This document shows positions 34,801 to 46,550 of a stretch of 64,000 nucleotides of DNA, in pieces (the first letter of the stretch is position 1; each line of letters begins with the position of its first letter). The notes under the pieces were generated by a model. The model was not told the DNA's origin. It made no database searches and was given only the letters and a program-made list of their open reading frames with translations. Position numbers and translations under genes: made by a program. This stretch comes from Mytilus californianus (taxonomy: Eukaryota; Mollusca; Bivalvia; Mytilida; Mytilidae), in assembly GCF_021869535.1 (NCBI RefSeq), contig NW_026262734.1:82219061-82283060 (forward strand), in the 5' to 3' direction.

Positions 34801-36006
34801 CATATTAATGGACATTTGTGACACAAGATATTAAAGACCCATCAACTAACCCGTAATAGCGTCCGTTAAAATTTCAAAGGAATAACTTCAACTTTACCAC
34901 TTTGAACTCTTGTTTTGCTGTATCGTTTTATAAAGACATTCACAGACATGTTCTGAATAAGGCATTAGTTGGCTTTCAAATAAAAACATGGGACAATTCA
35001 TCTATTTGAAATAATTTTATGAGGACTAAATGCTTCTTACTTTAAGGATACCATTAATTCCAAATTGGTTTTTAAATCAAAGGTATTTCTTACTTGTCGG
35101 AGTTACAGATTTCAATACTCAAACGATATACTGAAATATTGTTCTATTTGCTAATAAAAGTATTAAAACGCTAAGCATTAGTTACTGGGTGTATGATACT
35201 ATCGAAAATAAAAAAAGGTGTGTAAAAATGAATTTAATGTCTTTGGACATGATGTACTATTTAGTTGTTACAGGCAGGACTTAAGGATGTCTTCATGTCA
35301 GGTTAAGGATTTTTTTGTCAGATGTTCGGACTCCTTTGATTTTTTTCTATGGTACAGGGTAAATTATTTTGCCCCATATCACCCACTTTTCTTTTCAAAG
35401 AAGACTTAAACATGATAAATAGGTCATAAAAAGTTCATTATCAATATTTAATAAGATTCTAGATTTTTTTTCTTACGATTTAAGACCCAAATAATGCTAT
35501 TGCTAATTATAAGGTAAAAGCCCGAGTCAGCCTTTTCCCGCCATTTAAAAAAATTCAAATATCTCAAAAAGGAGTTCCATAACCTATCAATAGTTTTAGC
35601 TAATTTTGTTTCTTAACTAATGAATGCTCTTCTGACTTGTAGTATCAATTTTAAATTCTAGATTTTTAATTTTACCTAACTACATCATTAAAGAAGTCAT
35701 GTAAACGTTCACGCCTCTGCTTCTGGTTTATATTTTAGACGTTTACATGCAATTCATGTTTAAAGATACTAATTTGTAATGTTTCGATTTAATTTCTTGA
35801 ATATAATATGCTTTGTTCTCGTTCAATATTGAATTGGGGTGTAGTATAATAATAAAAAAACATGTTTCAAAATATTTTAGATTTCGTAGGAAAAAATAGG
35901 AACTTTATTAACAACCTTGCCTTCCTTATGGAGGAAAATGCTGATATATAAGATATAAGTAAAATGGAAGTTGCTTAAACTGTTAACTATTTTGCTAATA
36001 ACTTGT

Positions 36007-37101
36007 TAAATGACACACGACATATCATGTCACTATACAGTACCGCAATTTTACAGCCATTGCTTGATATCACAGACATTCCTGTAAAATTTTTATGTCA
36101 CATGAGAACATTTCTGAAGAGAAAGTGCAAAGTCAGTGTTGTAGGACGTCAGTAGATCAAGTGTCGCAAAATCTCGGATCAATGTCACAGAATGCAGTAA
36201 AAAAAAACACTTTCTATCTTATTTTCTATACAAAACTTTTAGCCTTATCTTAAAAAAGTATTTTCCCCTGTACCTTCAAGAATTGGTATAATCATGTGTC
36301 AATTAATGATCTTTATACATGCATAACTTGATGTGACAATAGATATAAGAAGATGTGGTATGAGTGCCAATGAGACAACTCTCCATCCAAGTCACAATTT
36401 GTAGAAGTAAACCATTATAGGTCAAAGTACGGTCTTCAACACGGACCCTTGGCTCACACCGAACAGCAAGCTTAAAAGGTCTCCAGAAATGACCAGTGTA
36501 AAACCATTCAAACAGGAAAACCAACAGTCTAATCTATATAGAAAAAAACGAGAAACACTTATGAACCACATCAACAAACGACAACCACTGAACATCAGGT
36601 TCCTGACTTAGGACAGGTGCAAACAAATGCAGCGGTTTCACACGTTTTAATAGGCGCCAACCTTCACCCTAACCTGAAACAAAGGTGTAACATCACAACA
36701 TAGAAAGACACACTAATAAATATCAATTGAAATGGCTTAACTCTGTCAAAAGACGTTTATAAAAACAAGTGAACATACACTGAACGAATAAATTTGATCT
36801 ATGACACAATGTAAATACAAAAATAATAAAACAAGGGGGTTAGATGTAAAATAATATTAGAAAGACAACCATATATTTGGAAAAAAATACCGCCAAAGAA
36901 AATAACGTACACAGGTAATTAAAAATAATTTTGTTGTAAGGTATACATGGAGTACGGAAATATTTTTTACAAAATAAATAATTTACGAGAATAGAAGTGA
37001 AAATTTATCGTCATACCAAACACTTATCAAAGGTGGTTTATATTTATAATAGTGAGACGAGATATAACACTAAATAAGTAAACATTAAATAACAAAAATG
37101 C
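36007..37101. other. palindrome spacer, 1095 bp
   Basis: Unique sequence between the two arms. It holds a long-subtype family A repeat (36337-36840) and AT-rich flanks. No gene is recognised. The 73-residue minus frame at 36303-36524 lies over the repeat. Confidence 0.75.
36337..36840 (+). repeat. family A repeat, long subtype (A2)
   Basis: AGATATAAGAAGATGTGGTATGAGTGCC through TTTGATCTATGACACAATG to ACAAGGGGG. It matches 2967-3472 closely, including the subtype-specific extension, so the two belong to one recently active subfamily. Confidence 0.85.
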
Positions 37102-40100
37102 ACAAGTTATTAGCAAAATAGTTAACAGTTTAAGCAACTTCCCTTTTACTTATATCTTATATATCAGCATTTTCCTCCATAAGGAAGGCAAGGTTGTTAA
37201 TAAAGTTCCTATTTTTTCCTACGAAATCTAAAATATTTTGAAACATGTTTTTTTATTATTATACTACACCCCAATTCAATATTGAACGAGAACAAAGCAT
37301 ATTATATTCAAGAAATTAAATCGAAACATTACAAATTAATATCTTTAAACATGAATTGCATGTAAACGTCTAAAATATAAACCAGAAGCAGAGGCGTGAA
37401 CGTTTACATGACTTCTTTAATGATGTAGTTAGGTAAAATTAAAAATCTAGAATTTAAAATTGATACTACAAGTCAGAAGAGCATTCATTAGTTAAGAAAC
37501 AAAATTAGCTAAAACTATTGATAGGTTATGGAACTCCTTTTTGAGATATTTGAATTTTTTTAAATGGCGGGAAAAGGCTGACTCGGGCTTTTACCTTATA
37601 ATTAGCAATAGCATTATTTGGGTCTTAAATCGTAAGAAAAAAAATCTAGAATCTTATTAAATATTGATAATGAACTTTTTATGACCTATTTATCATGTTT
37701 AAGTCTTCTTTGAAAAGAAAAGTGGGTGATATGGGGCAAAATAATTTACCCTGTACCATAGAAAAAAATCAAAGGAGTCCGAACATCTGACAAAAAAATC
37801 CTTAACCTGACATGAAGACATCCTTAAGTCCTGCCTGTAACAACTAAATAGTACATCATGTCCAAAGACATTAAATTCATTTTTACACACCTTTTTTTAT
37901 TTTCGATAGTATCATACACCCAGTAACTAATGCTTAGCGTTTTAATACTTTTATTAGCAAATAGAACAATATTTCAGTATATCGTTTGAGTATTGAAATC
38001 TGTAACTCCGACAAGTAAGAAATACCTTTGATTTAAAAACCAATTTGGAATTAATGGTATCCTTAAAGTAAGAAGCATTTAGTCCTCATAAAATTATTTC
38101 AAATAGATGAATTGTCCCATGTTTTTATTTGAAAGCCAACTAATGCCTTATTCAGAACATGTCTGTGAATGTCTTTATAAAACGATACAGCAAAACAAGA
38201 GTTCAAAGTGGTAAAGTTGAAGTTATTCCTTTGAAATTTTAACGGACGCTATTACGGGTTAGTTGATGGGTCTTTAATATCTTGTGTCACAAATGTCCAT
38301 TAATATGTTCCAAAAAGTAAAATAACAAAAACCAAGGAAAATTCAAAACGGAAAGTCTCTTAACAAATGGCAAACTTAAAAGCTCAAACACATCAAACGA
38401 ATGGAAAACAACTATCATATTCCTGAATTGGTACAGTCATTTCCTTATGTAGAAAATGGTGGAGTAAACCTGGTTTTATAGCTAGCTGAACCTCTCACGT
38501 TGAATAAAATTCCATTATATTGACAACAATGTGTTAGTAAAACAAACAGACATAATAAGTTAAAATGTGAAAAATCCGGGTACAGCAGTCAACATTATGT
38601 TAAAATAATTGTAACAACAATCCGTTTTTTCTCGATGATATATACTTAAAACCGAAATTGTTTTTATCATTAGCAACGTAACGGATGTCACTGTAGATTT
38701 TGCTTACCCATATGGAGCACCCTAGGTCACACCAGTGTTTGGCGGGGTTGTTTAGTCTTTTTGAACTAGTTTCATTTTCAATAAATTATGTCTAGTACAT
38801 TTTATTGTATTAACTTTTTAGGAACTAGCTGGTCCATGTAAAGGTCATGACTGTAAACTGAATGAAGTGTGTATGCCAAAGGAAATGACTTACTCATGCT
38901 TCCCATGGTTTTCACAGATGCCTAAAAGTAGTAAGTTTTATATATTTAAAATCAGATAAGCAATCCCTTTTTTTCAATGAACGACTTTGAATAAGTTATC
39001 AAGTCACCATATTTTTACTAGTATCTTGTTCACCAGTAAATTCAAAACCCTATTATAATATTCATGCTTGATCATATTTGTCGTTTCAGTCAAATTAGTT
39101 TTCCTATAAGACTGTTCTTTAATTTGACGTTGGAAGAAATTGATAACGTGACAAAATAGTTTATTACAGTAAATATCATCTGAGGTCACCAGTATTTAGT
39201 AAATGTAATTACATGATGGTTCAGACAAATTCGGTTAAAAAAATAATACGATTTAAGAACTGCAATATGCAACGTATTTTGAACATGAAATGGTGAATAA
39301 CATTTTAAATGCAAATGCGCATCAACAGATATATAATTATTTTGTTAAAGAGTATGTATCCTTTTGTTGTTTCAATGCTAAACGTATGGAAATTTATAAA
39401 AACTCCACAGCCTTTCCTCTTGTATTGTTATATTTGACAATTTGGTACTTAAAAGATAGAGGATTAATGCATGCAGTGCTTGCAAATATTTCCCTGAAAT
39501 ATTCAAGATGGGAGAATTAAAAAAAAAATTAAAAACAAATAAAATTGAAAAAAAAATCATTTGGAAAAAATATAATAAGAAAGTGAAAAAAATTATAAAA
39601 TAAAATTGAAAGAAACATTTATGGCGTCACAGCACAACTTAACTTTTTGCAATTAAGAATTAAGGTTTAGAAAAAGTTGCTTGGTAATAGTTTAAAACTT
39701 TAAAAATTATTAACATACTAGATTTTTACACAGTTTAAAAACATTCGAAAATAAAATAAAGTTGAAAATAGACATTTTGACTGTATCATTTCTTTGTCTG
39801 CTAAACGAGTCCCTCATGCAAGTAAACGTTTGATTTATTCCACAAACACTCACTTAATTAATAAAACAAACTCAATGCTAGAAGCAAAATGAATGAGTAC
39901 GTTTAACATCCAAATACTGTTCAGAGAAACAACCTTTGGGATGCATGTCATGATGCCGGAGGACACATATATCTATGTTTAGTTTATGCAAAACCTTTTC
40001 ATTACAGTATCACTTTCAAATACATCATTAAAGATTATACAGTGTAATACTTTTCTTCAATTGGTCTAAAATGCAACGCCATTATGTCACGACGTCATAG

Positions 40101-40629
40101 TTGAGTATGTGACGTCACAGACAAGCTGTCGTATTTTCTGGCACACTAAATGTAACAATATTAAATTAGCTGTAGTTAGAGGGTCAAGAAATTCACACAC
40201 TGCATTTCGTACATTTGAAATGATCTATCAAATATCTATTTGTCCGGGTAAGTCACCAGTGTCTGAGCAGAAAGTTGATGACCCAGGGTTATGTCAAAAA
40301 AAAAAGTTCCTCGGATGATACCAAGACCTTGTTGATAAATATTCCGTATCAACTTCACAAATAATACATAATTGTCTTGAAGTATAGATTCTAGGTCCTG
40401 ACACTGTTTATCATCTTAATAACGTGTTATAGTGCTCTTTTTATTTGTTTTTGTATATATTTAACCTTCACTGTTTATTCCATTTTTGCTAATATCCTTT
40501 TCGCGTGGCTGTGTTATTGCGTAATTTTTTGATCTTGTCTTTCATTTTTATAGTGATTAAGATTATAACAAATGTTGACTTCTGCACCCCAATTTCTTAC
40601 ATTTCTACCTATCATGTCTGTTTGTTTTG
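37102..40629 (-). repeat. right arm of the large palindrome, 3528 bp
   Basis: Inverted, nearly identical copy of 32479-36006. It ends in the middle of a family D word (GTCTGTTTGTTTTG), two bases before the terminal inverted repeat of the MITE at 40632. The open frames here (for example 39290-39520 and 40109-40318) are mirror images of those in the left arm and show no coding evidence. Confidence 0.9.
38822..38930 (+). CDS. exon A duplicate, right palindrome copy
   Basis: The plus-strand twin of 34178-34286, with TTAACTTTTTAG before and GTAAGT after. The same GPCKGHDCKLNEVC frame is intact. If the host gene runs on the minus strand, this copy lies upstream in the wrong orientation and cannot be spliced into that transcript. 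It is either a dispensable duplicate, part of a head-to-head second gene, or an assembly artefact. Exon evidence is the same as for the left copy; the functional status is lower. Confidence 0.45.
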
Positions 40630-40631
40630 AA

Positions 40632-41294
40632 GGTAGCACTCCACAGTTAGAAAATAAAATTAAAATTGAACCACAAAATGTTTTATCATCTTCTATTTCT
40701 GGCTTTCTAATACATTAACCTAACTGTTTGTGTTATACATGTGCATATGTATGTAATCAGTATCGTCCAAAGATTTGATTTTTAAAAGTTAAAAGGGTGA
40801 AATATAATTCCTTTTTTGTGTATCCATGGCAACATTCTGCATTTATTTACCATAAAATATTGCAAAAAGGGGGGTGAAAATGTCACATATCCCCCCAAAA
40901 TTTGGATCAAACTAGAATTTCAATGCCTTTGAGTGATACCTTTTCAGAAACTGTTGACATTAATCTACCTAATGATCAAATAAAAAATGGGTGTCTTTCG
41001 CCTCATTTTTTCGTAAAATTTAATCACAAAGTTCGTGCGACAAAAAGTTGGAAAAAAACATTACAATAATTGCCGGACCAATGTTTGGTATGGATATGCA
41101 AATACGGACTGTCATACAGAAAACAGCCTATATTACATACATTACATAATCTTGATGTTCATATAAACCCACTATGAAGGCTATTTTAATCTTCAGTTAT
41201 CCAAAAATGAATTTTATTGCACACTAGCTCTCATATTTGAAAAATCCACAGGGGCCAAAATGCCAAACTACACACCTAACTGTGGAGTGCTACC
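40632..41294. mobile_element. MITE-like element, 663 bp, 19-bp perfect TIRs
   Basis: Begins GGTAGCACTCCACAGTTAG and ends with the exact reverse complement CTAACTGTGGAGTGCTACC. The interior is non-coding and AT-rich. No clear target duplication can be seen: the left flank is ...GTTTTGAA and the right flank is TAAACCC, and the left flank is the rearranged palindrome end. It is a non-autonomous DNA transposon of unresolved superfamily. Confidence 0.85.
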
Positions 41295-41842
41295 TAAACC
41301 CTGCTGACTGCCATTGGCGATTGCCAAATAAACGGATCACCGATGTAATAAATGAATCTTAATTATAAATTTGATACTAAATAGAAAACAATAAACTTGC
41401 GGAAAAGATGATATACCGCAAACAAAAGGAGCAAAGGTTTTTGTACACCATATCCGGATTTCGACAATTAATGTCTCTTCAGTGATGTTAGGAATCGAAA
41501 CGGTATTTGGAAAGCCATACAATTTACCTCAATTTAAGATAGACTCTTGAATTTTGAGGAGTCAAAATAGGATGAACGGATCATATAAACCCGAAGGCAA
41601 ATATAATACAAGCCCAAACGAAAAAATATAAACAAGTCTAAATTGAAAACAACGTTCAAACCTATGATGATTGCGTTGGATAAATCCGCAATTTTTATAC
41701 GTGTGCATGCAAAACAAATTTCTTGGTAGAGAATATTTGAAACATATATATATACAATGCAATCATTCAAACATTCAAATGGCGACAATTGATAAAGTTT
41801 TGATTAAGTTTTCATATTCTCACCATAAAAGAAAGAAAAAGA
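41295..41842. repeat. family H-like fragment and AT-rich spacer
   Basis: The stretch at about 41400-41515, read on the minus strand, gives CCTAACATCACTGAAGAGACATTAATTGTCGAAATCCGGATATGGTG. I recognise this as part of a bivalve dispersed repeat related to family H. The minus-strand frames across 41337-41788 are not genes. Confidence 0.5.
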
Positions 41843-44400
41843 TTATTTGACTTGCATAGAATTTTCAAGAAAATGATTATAACAATGTTTCTTGAATAAT
41901 TCCACATTACGACATTTTTGTATTGTGAATGGTAAATTATTCCATACCTTGGTTGCCGAATAATGAAAATATTTTTTATAAAAATTTGTATTTGGTCTTA
42001 GAACAAATAGATCATTATTAGAGACAGATCGTAAGTTGTAGTGTTGAACATCATTAATATTTAGCATTGCTAAGTAATCAGGTGTTATATAAAAAAGAAG
42101 ATGTGGTATGATTGCCAATGAGACAACTCTCCACAAGAGACAAAATGACACAGAAATTAACAACTATAGGTCACCGTACGGCCTTCAACTATGAGCAAAG
42201 CCCATACCGCATAGTCAGCTATAAAAGGCCCCGAAATGACAATGTATAACAATTCAAACGAGAAAACTAACGGCCTAATTTATGTACAAAAAATGAACGA
42301 AAACCAAATATGTAACACATAAACAAACGACAACCACTGAATACAGGCTCCTGACTGGGGACAGGCACATACATACAGAATGTGGCGGGGTTAAACATGT
42401 TAGCGGGATCCCAACCCTTCCCTAAACTGGGACAGTTAGTCCATTTACGATTTTATATATAAGAATTGATTGTTGGTATTTTATTCTTTTTGTAAAAGAT
42501 ACATGTAGCCATTTTAAAAAAGAAAACATAAAATTAGATGGAACAGAAATATCACATTCAAGTATAATTCTTAAAATTGCTACTCCTTTTTGAAGTTTAA
42601 TGATTCTATCTGAATCTTTTTGTAATAAATTTTCCCAAACTGAACTACAATAGTTTATATATGGTAGAATATATGCATTATAAAATAGTTGTCTTATGTG
42701 GATAGTCAAGTATTCTTTAAGTTTATACAAAAGTGATATTTTGGATGAAATAATCTTACATATACGATCAACATGTTCTTCCCAGCTTAAATTTTCATTA
42801 ATGTCATGCAATTCCAAGTAATTTGAAAGAATGGGCATTCTCAACACAGGTTTCGTTGACGGTAATACATAATTCTGATAGTTGTGTAAGTTTTAGTTTT
42901 GAACTCAATTTCATACACTTTGTTTTTTGTGCATTAGTTTTCATACTGTTATTGTTATACCAAGATTGTATAGCATTTAAATCATTTTGCAATATGCTGT
43001 TTATTTTTTCAATTTTATTATCATGAAAATGCAATGTTGAATCGATCATCTGCATATAAATCCATGTTGGATTGTTTAACATGAAGTGGTAAATCATTGA
43101 TATGAATTTAAAATAACAGAGGACCTAAAATAGAACCTTGAGGCACTCCATATTTTACAAACATTTTATCAGATTTAATGTTTGCGTATTGAGACAAATG
43201 TAATTCATGATGCAATGTAAGGACAAATGCGTATTTCAGACAAATGTAATTCTATTCAATTTATCATTTGGTCTCCGATATGATAAAATTTTATCTTTTC
43301 TAAAAGTATGGCATGGTTAATAAGGTCAAAAGCCTTACTGAAATCCAAAAACACAGTACCAACTATTTCTTCATCATCTAAATAGTTTAACCATTCATCA
43401 ATTAGTTTAGTCAGGGCGGTTTGACATGAATGACCTCGCCTGAAACCTGACTGAGCTATTATATGTAACAATTTTTTATCATTCAAGAATTCATATAACT
43501 GTGTACATACATGTCTCTAAAAAATTTAAGGTATGGTATTTAAGATAGAAATTGGACGATAATTGGAGGGAACATCTGTTGGTCCTCCTTTATATATAGC
43601 AGTTACTCCAGCATGTTTTAATTTTTGCGGAAAACGGTTTGATGTTTTACTTTTTTTATTAGAAAAGTTAGTGATGGCGATATTATGTCTGCACTAAGCT
43701 TTAAAAATTTGGGACCAATTCCATCTAAACTTGCTGATTTATTAATATTAAGGTGTTTTAGTTGTGCACACACCTCTCCAACAGAAATGGGGTTTAATTT
43801 AAAATTTTCTGTTTCCTTCAATTTTTTACTAGTAAAATGTTGTAGCATAGAAAAATCCATATCTGAAGTATTATTTCCAATAAGTTTTTCAGCTACCGAA
43901 GAAAAACAATATCATGGGGGTTATAAACAGTTTGATTTGCATGCTGCATTTTAGATGGAAAAATATTATCCATTTTTGGATTTAACTCTTTAATGTGATT
44001 CCAAAGATCTTTACTATTTTTTGAACTAGATATAGCGTTTTGATAATATTCCTTTTTTGCATTAAATATTATTTAAACGACGTTGTTTTATTTCGCCACT
44101 TTTTAAAGTTTACCCAATCTTTTTTTGAATGATACATATTTCTGTCTTGCATGGAAATTTTAATTTCTTCATTGAACCATGCTGCTTGTTTAAATGTTTT
44201 CACTCTTTCAATATTCATTGGACAGGTGCATGCTTGTCAATAATTTGTTTAAAATTTTCATACCACTTGTCAGCAAGATCAATATCATCTTCCATTTCAA
44301 CAATATGATACTGTGATGAAAAGCTTTTTAAAAACAAAAAGTGTAAAGTCACCATTGTTTGGATTATCGATGAACCTCAGTGATCATTCATGGTTTAAGT
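41843..44400 (-). pseudogene. CR1/jockey-type LINE remnant
   Basis: Minus strand, reading from high to low. Endonuclease tail near 44400-44330 (SLRFIDNPNNGDFTL); linker 44330-43950; RT entry 43860-43618 (LNINKSASLDGIGPKFLKL); palm at 43486-43256 (QSGFRRGHSCQTALTKLIDEW and FLDFSKAFDLINHAILLEKI); a catalytic box near 43060 whose YADD codons survive but are followed directly by a 4-base frameshift; thumb and C-terminus at 42847-42435 (ENLSWEEHVDRICKIISSKI, then YNAYILPYINYCSSVWEN); and after a repeat insertion the last part at 42085-41843 (YSATKVWNNLPFTIQKCRN). The order and spacing fit the CR1/jockey group. It is better preserved than the other LINEs but is dead through frameshifts and the insertion at 42085-42434. 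Confidence 0.85.
42085..42434 (+). repeat. family A repeat, complete copy with defined ends
   Basis: This copy splits the LINE C-terminal region, so its limits can be read from the protein that resumes on both sides. It runs from about AAAAAAGAAGATGTGGTATG to CTAAACTGGGACAG, roughly 345 bp. Short similar words (GTTAG/TGTTA on the plus strand) at the edges may be a ~5-bp target duplication. It makes a useful reference copy of the family. The matching sequence broken by the 8.3-kb element at 48544 can be aligned to it. Confidence 0.85.
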
Positions 44401-45384
44401 CGACCTAGGGGGGGGGGGGGGGAGGGATCTTGTTCTTTATTGCGTGAACCCCTGAGGGTAATGTCTACTATCTTTTCGGAATACATCTGTTCTTTTCTAT
44501 GGCCACCTGCGTAATATGTAATGAATTGATCTAATGAATATGTATTAGCGTCCAACAATTGTTATAGAGATAAATGATAATCGAGACTGATTGATATCCA
44601 ACATGGCTAATTAAATTAATGTCGCATATGTTAGGTTTCTGAATACAAACTGTGTTCACATTGGAGATCAAGTAGATTTTAAGCTAAAAAGTTACGGTCA
44701 ATGGATAGGGCTTTTTTTAGATCTCCCTAATTGAGCCATTTCAGCGAAATAAAAAAAGAATAAATTCCGTTTAAGCAGCAATAAAAGTTCTACGTCTAGG
44801 AAAGATGGGAACAATCAAGGTTTTTCTAAAATTGGTCCTGTTTTGAATAAAATAACAAAAACGGAATTATAATAATCACATATTATTAAACTGGTAAAAT
44901 ATTGGAAAAAATACAAATTAAAAGAAAAAGATATTAATTAAAAGAAAAACAAACTGAACCTTAAAGAATCGATGAGGTGTGTAATATACAGATATAAGAT
45001 GCTACAACGGAATTTTATTTCTTAATATACATTTAAGTTATAAAAATATTAAGCGGTATGTTGACGATTCTAAAAGAATAATTAAATGTTTAGTCTTGGT
45101 GTTTGTGATGTCGTTTAACAGAAAAAAAATGATTATGCATATGCAATGCAGCAGTGATAAAATACAAATACAGGGTCAGAAGTAAAATAACGTAGTCTTT
45201 TATAGTGACTGAGTGATGATAGATACAGTCAGAGATAAGATAATGAATTTCTGTGTATAGTAATTAAGGCTCTACATTTTTATCAAACTTAAATATGCAA
45301 ATAAAGAAACAAAAGCAATAATTATAATAAATGACAACACGATGAAATCAGGTAATTATTTTTCTCGTATGAATTGTTTTACAT
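44401..45384. other. no gene; 15-G homopolymer at 44408-44422
   Basis: The homopolymer immediately follows the 5' end of the LINE remnant. The rest is AT-rich with no coding or repeat signal that I can support. Confidence 0.45.
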
Positions 45385-45545
45385 TGTCATTTCGGGGCCT
45401 TTTATAGCTTACTAGTATACAGTATGGGTTTTGCTCATTGTTGAAGGCCTTACTGTGACATATAGCTGTTAATTAACTTCCACATCACATGGTCATTAGT
45501 CGAGAGTTGTCTCATTGGCAAACATATACCACATCTTCCTTTTTT
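45385..45545 (-). repeat. family A terminal fragment
   Basis: TTTCGGGGCCTTTTATAGC, GTATGGGTTTTGCTCATTGTTGAAGG, GAGAGTTGTCTCATTGGCA and ATACCACATCTTCC. Truncated relative to 42085-42434 but keeping the ACCACATCTTC end. Confidence 0.75.
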
Positions 45546-46039
45546 ATTTAAATAAACCATACCTAATCTTATTTAAGAATACAGGTTAACCCTGGAAATT
45601 ACGACGAAATTTAAAGACACCTTTTATGTATGTTAAATGCAGAAATTACACGTCACATTGAAACAGTTCATGAATGAATATGCGTTTGAGTCCTTAAATA
45701 ATTTTAAAGATATGAAAAGAGTTACAGACACTGAATGATTTTCTTTGGAGTTGAGGTGATTATAACTTTCTATTTATTTAAAACTTATTGCTAATGAATA
45801 AAACAAATTGAGGTTTGATATATTCCTCGATGTTTGGCATTGAAAACTATTATAAATTACTACCGTTATGTGGTTTGCGATGATATTTTAGCAAAAGTTT
45901 GTCCAAAGGCTTATAATAACTGGAAGATGAATATTATCTATATAATTCATGATTCATGATTCTTTTATAAAATTAGAGATGCATTTGTTATTTTTTTTTT
46001 AGGAAAATGTGTTTTCCAAAGGGCACGTGTGTCGACTTC

Positions 46040-46550
46040 CCTCTCCAAAACATATAAAATTGAGAATGGAAATGGGGAATGTGTCAAAGAGACAACAACC
46101 CGACCATAGAGCAGACAACAGCCGAAAGCCACCAATGGGTCTTCAATGTAGTGAGAAACTCCCGCACCCGAATGCGTCCTTCAGCTGGCTCCTAAACAAA
46201 TATGTATACTAGTTCAGTGATAATGGACGTAATACTAAACTCCAAATTATACACAGGAAACTAAAATTAAAAATGATACAAGACTAAAAAAAACCAGAGG
46301 CTCCTGACTTCGGACAGGCGCAAAAATGCGGCGGGGTTAAACATGCTTTTTGAGATCTCAACCCTCCCCCTATACCTCTAGCAAATGTAGAAAAAACAAA
46401 CGCACAACAGTACGTACAGTAAAACTCAGTATAAGAGAAGTCCGAGTCCGATGTCAGAATAGGAAACAAAAGAAAATAAACAAAATGACAATAATACATA
46501 AATAACAACAGACTACTAGCAGTTACTGACATGCCAGCTCCAGACCTCAG
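46040..46550 (+). repeat. family E dispersed repeat
   Basis: Starts with AAATTGAGAATGGAAATGGGGAATGTGTCAAAGAGACAAC and GACCATAGAGCAGACAACAGCC. It continues through GGCTCCTGACTTCGGACAGG and GCGGCGGGGTTAAACATG, which it shares with family A, and on to CAGACCTCAG. I recognise it as another abundant mussel repeat. The frames at 46009-46212 and 46284-46532 are translations of it. A fragment in the other orientation is at 59105-59148. Confidence 0.75.

Larger units (their letters stand above)
32479..36006 (+). repeat. left arm of a large palindrome, 3528 bp
   Basis: The reverse complement of this segment is present at 37102-40629. The arms have exactly equal length, and position x pairs with 73108 minus x. 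I saw only two mismatches when reading along (near 34385/38723 and 35965/37143). The arms share family D at 34510-34800, an exon-like segment at 34178-34286 and otherwise AT-rich non-coding sequence. Identity this high implies a very recent inverted duplication, ongoing gene conversion or an assembly fold-back artefact. Confidence 0.9.
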
